This document shows, piece by piece, positions 18,382 through 21,281 of a stretch of 21,281 nt of DNA. Numbering within the stretch: the first letter of the stretch is position 1; the number at the start of each line of letters is the position of its first letter. The notes beneath the pieces are model-generated. The model did no database searches. It was not told the origin of the DNA and saw only the letters and a program-made list of their open reading frames with translations. The translations under genes were made by a program, and so were the position numbers. Source of the stretch: CALJIC01 sp039805565 (lineage in GTDB: Bacteria > Chloroflexota > Chloroflexia > Chloroflexales > Roseiflexaceae); the NCBI GenBank assembly GCA_039805565.1, contig JBDLTZ010000151.1, positions 1-21,281 of the forward strand, in the 5' to 3' direction.

Positions 18382-21281
18382 GGCCCGCGCCTGCCCCGTG
18401 CCTTCGCCACTTCGAGAACCTGGTCGATCAGCACGTCGAGCTGGGCCAGGTCGAACTCGACACCCGCCTCGCGCTCCACCTCGCCGAGCTGCCGGTCGAG
18501 CTGGCGCTTGATGCGCTTCTGCACGTCCAGGTTGGTCTCCCAGTCGGTGACCTTGCCCGCCTCGATCAGCTGCTCCTGGGCGATCGCCACCTCGGCGATG
18601 CGCTCGTCACTGAGCCCGTACCCAGTCAGCCGCTCGCGCAGCACGCCGTAGTAGGCGCGAGCGTCGCGGTAGCGCGCGAGCGCGGGCGGCTCCCCGCCGC
18701 GCCCGCCGGCCCGCAGCGCCTCAAGCGCCTGCTCGGCGCGCCGCAGGTACTCCAGCTGGTCGATCCGCCCCTGCCGGTAGGCCAGGATCGTCTCCTCCAC
18801 CAGCTCCGCGAAGGTGCGGTAGAGCGCCGGGTCCTCGTCCATCCGCTCGGTGATCGTGCGCTTCATACGGTTGAGGATGGTGTCGGCCTTGGCTGTTACG
18901 CCCCCCAGCCGCGCCACCTCGGCGTCGAACTTCTCGGCGTCGAAGACGTTCACCAGCTGGGTGATGACGCTGGTGCCTGTGGCGCTGATGTGCTCGTCCA
19001 TCAGCTTCCGCACCTTCTCCTCGTACGCGTGGAAGTCCACCGCCTCGGCGTAGCGCAGCCGCACCGCCTGGCGCAGCTGGTGGAAGTCGCGCAGGTCCTC
19101 CTTGTAGCGCTGGATGCGCGCCTCGGGGGTGGTCTCGTAGAACGGCACCGCGCTGAGTGCCAGGCGTAGCGCCCGCGCGTAGTCTGCCAGGGCCTCGTAG
19201 AAGCGCGCCCGCCGGTCCTCGGGCTCCAGGTGGCGCTGCATGGCCTCGATGTCGCGCGTGTTGGCGACGCCTGCGAACACCGCCCACAGGTCGGAGTGGC
19301 GCTGCGGCAGCTCGGCGATCTCCGCGGCCACGTCGGTGAGGGTGCCGGCGACATCCTCGGCGTCGTACTCGGCCAGGGCGTCGTAGAGGTTCATGGCGTC
19401 GCTCAGCTCGCCGAGCACGCCGCGGTAGTCGATGACGTGGCCGTAGTCCTTGTTCTCGGCCAGGCGGTTGACGCGCGCGATGGCCTGCAGCAGCGTGTGC
19501 TCCTTGAGCGGCTTGTCGATGTAGAGCACCGTGTTGCGCGGCTCGTCGAAGCCGGTGAGCAGCTTGTCGACCACCACCAGGATCTCGACGCCGTCCTCGC
19601 GCCCGAAGGCGGCGACCGTCTCGCGCAGGTAGGTCTCCTCGTCGCCGTAGCGGCCCATCATCTGCTGCCAGAAGCGCTGCACCTCGGGCGCCTCCTCGCC
19701 CACCTCCTCGTGGCCCTCGCGCGTGTCGGGCGGGGAGATCACGAGCGCGGCGTCGATGCCCTCGTCACGCAGGTGGCGTAGGTACGTGAGCGCCGTGCGC
19801 TTGGAGGCGGTGGCGAGCTGGGCCTTGAAGCCGGTGCCGCGCCAGGTCGCGCGGTAGTGCTCGGCGACGTTGTAGGCGATCTCCTTGACGCGCTGCGCGG
19901 TGGCGCTGATTGCCTCGCCGCTGCTCATGCGGCGCTTGAGGTCGGCCTTCTGCTCGTCGCTCAGGTGGCGGGTGGTGCGCTCGAACCAGCGCTCCAGCTG
20001 GGCCTTGTCCACGTCCTGCTCGACCACACGGCCCTCGTAGAGCAGCGGCACCACCGCCTCGTCCGCCACGGCCTGGCGCATGGGGTACTTGTGGATGAAG
20101 TCGCCGAACTTCCGGGCGGTCGACTTCTCGGTCTGCGTCAGCGGGGTGCCGGTGAAGCCGATGAAGCAGGCGTTGGGGAAGACCTGCTGCATCTTGGCGT
20201 GGAAGGCGCCGTACTGGCTGCGGTGGCTCTCGTCGACGAGGACGAAGATGTTCGTGCCGGCGTCCCTCGCGTCCTGGCGCGCGGCCTGGTCGAACTTGTT
20301 GATGACGGTGGTGATGACGTCGGCCCGCTGTTCGCCCCGTCCGCGCGCGCCGGTGACGAGCCGCACCAGGTGGCCGCCGTCCGCGGCCTGGACCACGCGC
20401 TTGCCGCAGGCGTGGAAGGTCTTGAAAAGCTGCGTGTCGAGGTCCACGCGGTCGGTCACCAGCACCACACGGGGGTTAGCGATGGCGGGGTGGAGCGCGA
20501 GCGCCTTGGCGAGCATGACCATCGTGAGCGACTTGCCGCTGCCGGTGGTGTGCCAGATCACGCCGCCGGTGCGGGTGCCCTGCGCGTTCAGGTGCGCGAC
20601 GCGGTCGATGGTGGCTTTGATGGCGAAGTACTGCTGGTAGCGGGCGACTTTCTTGACGCCGCCGTCGAAGACGACGAACTGGTAGACCAGCTCCAGCAGG
20701 CGCCCGGGCCGGAGCAGCGCGGCGATCAGGCGATCCTGCTCGGTGGGCAGCCGCTCGCCGAGCGCGGCGAAGTGCTGCCGGTCGGCGGCGCTCTCCTCGC
20801 GCCAGCCGAAGAGCGCGTCCCGGGCGGCGGTCGGGAGCGGGCGGTTGACGAGGGCGTGGAGCGCGGCCTCGTCCTCGCCCTCCTCGCGCCAGCGCGACCA
20901 GAAGGTCTTGGGGGTGGCGGTGGTGCCGTAGAGCGCGTGGTTGCCGCTGAGGGCGAGGAGCAGCTGGGCGTAGGCGAACAGGTGCGGGATCTCGCCGTCG
21001 CCCTGGTTGCGGAGCATCTGGCTGACGGCCTCGGCGGTGGCCTGCTCGCCGGGGGTGTCGAGGTCCGGGCGCTTGCACTCGATGACGACCAGCGGGATGC
21101 CGTTGACGAACAGCACGAGGTCGGGGCGGCGGGTGGCGCGGCTGCCCTGGCGCTCGACGGCGAACTCTTCGGTGACGTGGAAGACGTTGCGCTCGGGGCG
21201 CTGCCAGTCGATGTCGTGGAGGGAGTAGCTCTTGCGGTCGCCGTCGCTGGTCTGGGCGAGGCTGGTGCCGAGCGTGAGCAG
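18378..21281 (-). CDS. hsdR: Type I restriction enzyme R subunit HsdR, N-terminus beyond the right edge
   Basis: 967 residues are visible; the frame stays open to the right edge (beginning LLTLGTSLAQTSDGDRKSYS), so the true start lies outside. In order: the PD-(D/E)XK nuclease motif RRPDLVLFVNGIPLVVIECK (about 51-70 of the visible part), helicase motif I HTTGSGKSLTMV (about 244-255), motif Ia VVLVTDRVDLDTQL, DEAD-like VLVDESHRSQYG (about 347-358), FIGFTGTPL, the late motifs LLTGFDEPRNTVLYIDKPL and ARVNRLAENKDYGHVIDYRG, and the helical C-terminal domain. All expected motifs seem intact. HsdR is the ATP-driven translocase and nuclease of the HsdRMS complex. hsdM and hsdS are not in the window and should lie to the right. 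The downstream YgjP gene overlaps the stop. Confidence 0.95.
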   Translation of the reverse strand: MLTLGTSLAQTSDGDRKSYSLHDIDWQRPERNVFHVTEEFAVERQGSRATRRPDLVLFVNGIPLVVIECKRPDLDTPGEQATAEAVSQMLRNQGDGEIPHLFAYAQLLLALSGNHALYGTTATPKTFWSRWREEGEDEAALHALVNRPLPTAARDALFGWREESAADRQHFAALGERLPTEQDRLIAALLRPGRLLELVYQFVVFDGGVKKVARYQQYFAIKATIDRVAHLNAQGTRTGGVIWHTTGSGKSLTMVMLAKALALHPAIANPRVVLVTDRVDLDTQLFKTFHACGKRVVQAADGGHLVRLVTGARGRGEQRADVITTVINKFDQAARQDARDAGTNIFVLVDESHRSQYGAFHAKMQQVFPNACFIGFTGTPLTQTEKSTARKFGDFIHKYPMRQAVADEAVVPLLYEGRVVEQDVDKAQLERWFERTTRHLSDEQKADLKRRMSSGEAISATAQRVKEIAYNVAEHYRATWRGTGFKAQLATASKRTALTYLRHLRDEGIDAALVISPPDTREGHEEVGEEAPEVQRFWQQMMGRYGDEETYLRETVAAFGREDGVEILVVVDKLLTGFDEPRNTVLYIDKPLKEHTLLQAIARVNRLAENKDYGHVIDYRGVLGELSDAMNLYDALAEYDAEDVAGTLTDVAAEIAELPQRHSDLWAVFAGVANTRDIEAMQRHLEPEDRRARFYEALADYARALRLALSAVPFYETTPEARIQRYKEDLRDFHQLRQAVRLRYAEAVDFHAYEEKVRKLMDEHISATGTSVITQLVNVFDAEKFDAEVARLGGVTAKADTILNRMKRTITERMDEDPALYRTFAELVEETILAYRQGRIDQLEYLRRAEQALEALRAGGRGGEPPALARYRDARAYYGVLRERLTGYGLSDERIAEVAIAQEQLIEAGKVTDWETNLDVQKRIKRQLDRQLGEVEREAGVEFDLAQLDVLIDQVLEVAKARGRRGP

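Noticed and set aside
1..21281. CRISPR arrays, tRNA or rRNA genes, insertion sequences, integrase and canonical ParB-type parS
   Set aside because: I looked for regular spacer-repeat patterns, transposase or integrase motifs, tRNA-like folds and TGTTTCACGTGAAACA-like sites and found none I could support.

Overview
The window is GC-rich bacterial DNA (roughly mid-60s % GC by eye). It looks like accessory DNA of a plasmid or integrated plasmid-like element. Nearly all genes lie on the minus strand and are tightly packed, often with ATGA or TAATG overlaps. I see no rRNA, tRNA, transposase or CRISPR. The host is uncertain. The GC content, the G/C-rich low-complexity insert in the replication gene and the general gene style would suit a Chloroflexota bacterium or another high-GC group, but this is a weak inference.

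Layout, left to right. (1) 1-1610: a partition module made of a small HTH protein, ParA and a DUF3102-like partner cut by the left edge, with a repeat-studded promoter. (2) 1611-2146: decayed DNA with coding-like fragments on both strands. (3) 2147-4860: a self-contained four-gene cassette of XRE regulator, ImmA/IrrE-type protein, an NPPY methyltransferase resembling the DUF43/BpsA family, and an EVE-domain protein. It has its own promoter and repeated operators. (4) 4862-5104: a second stretch of decayed-looking DNA, then a 19-bp perfect-stem hairpin that ends the replication genes. (5) 5156-8601: a replication module, with DnaB helicase preceded by a large fusion of a winged-helix-like region, a Cys-pair zinc site and a DnaC/IstB-type AAA+ loader. 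(6) 8602-11551: a plus-strand promoter with a hairpin covering the Shine-Dalgarno site of a 40-codon ORF, an Arc-like small protein with a three-copy 10-bp repeat, an unrecognised 321-aa protein, a dense GGACA repeat array, and an HATPase_c_4-type ATP-binding protein. (7) 11624-16151: a transfer-like operon with a duplicated-domain protein, a zinc-ribbon protein with an SSB-like C-terminal tail, an FtsK/TraB-like translocase, an SH3-like membrane protein and a four-TM winged-helix protein. (8) 16437-17654: a less GC-rich control region with a small HTH gene, a DnaA-box cluster that may be an origin, and two plus-strand small genes, each with a strong terminator. (9) 17665-21281: a YgjP-like metallopeptidase coupled to a type I restriction HsdR that runs off the right edge.

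Together the genes suggest an element that partitions itself (ParA), replicates with its own helicase and loader, and may move as double-stranded DNA through an FtsK/TraB-like motor. It carries two defence-type cargos: a type I restriction locus, and the XRE-ImmA-methyltransferase-EVE cassette. That cassette is the best candidate for an undescribed system, because it pairs a possible base-modifying enzyme with a possible modified-base reader under a dedicated, probably protease-controlled regulator.
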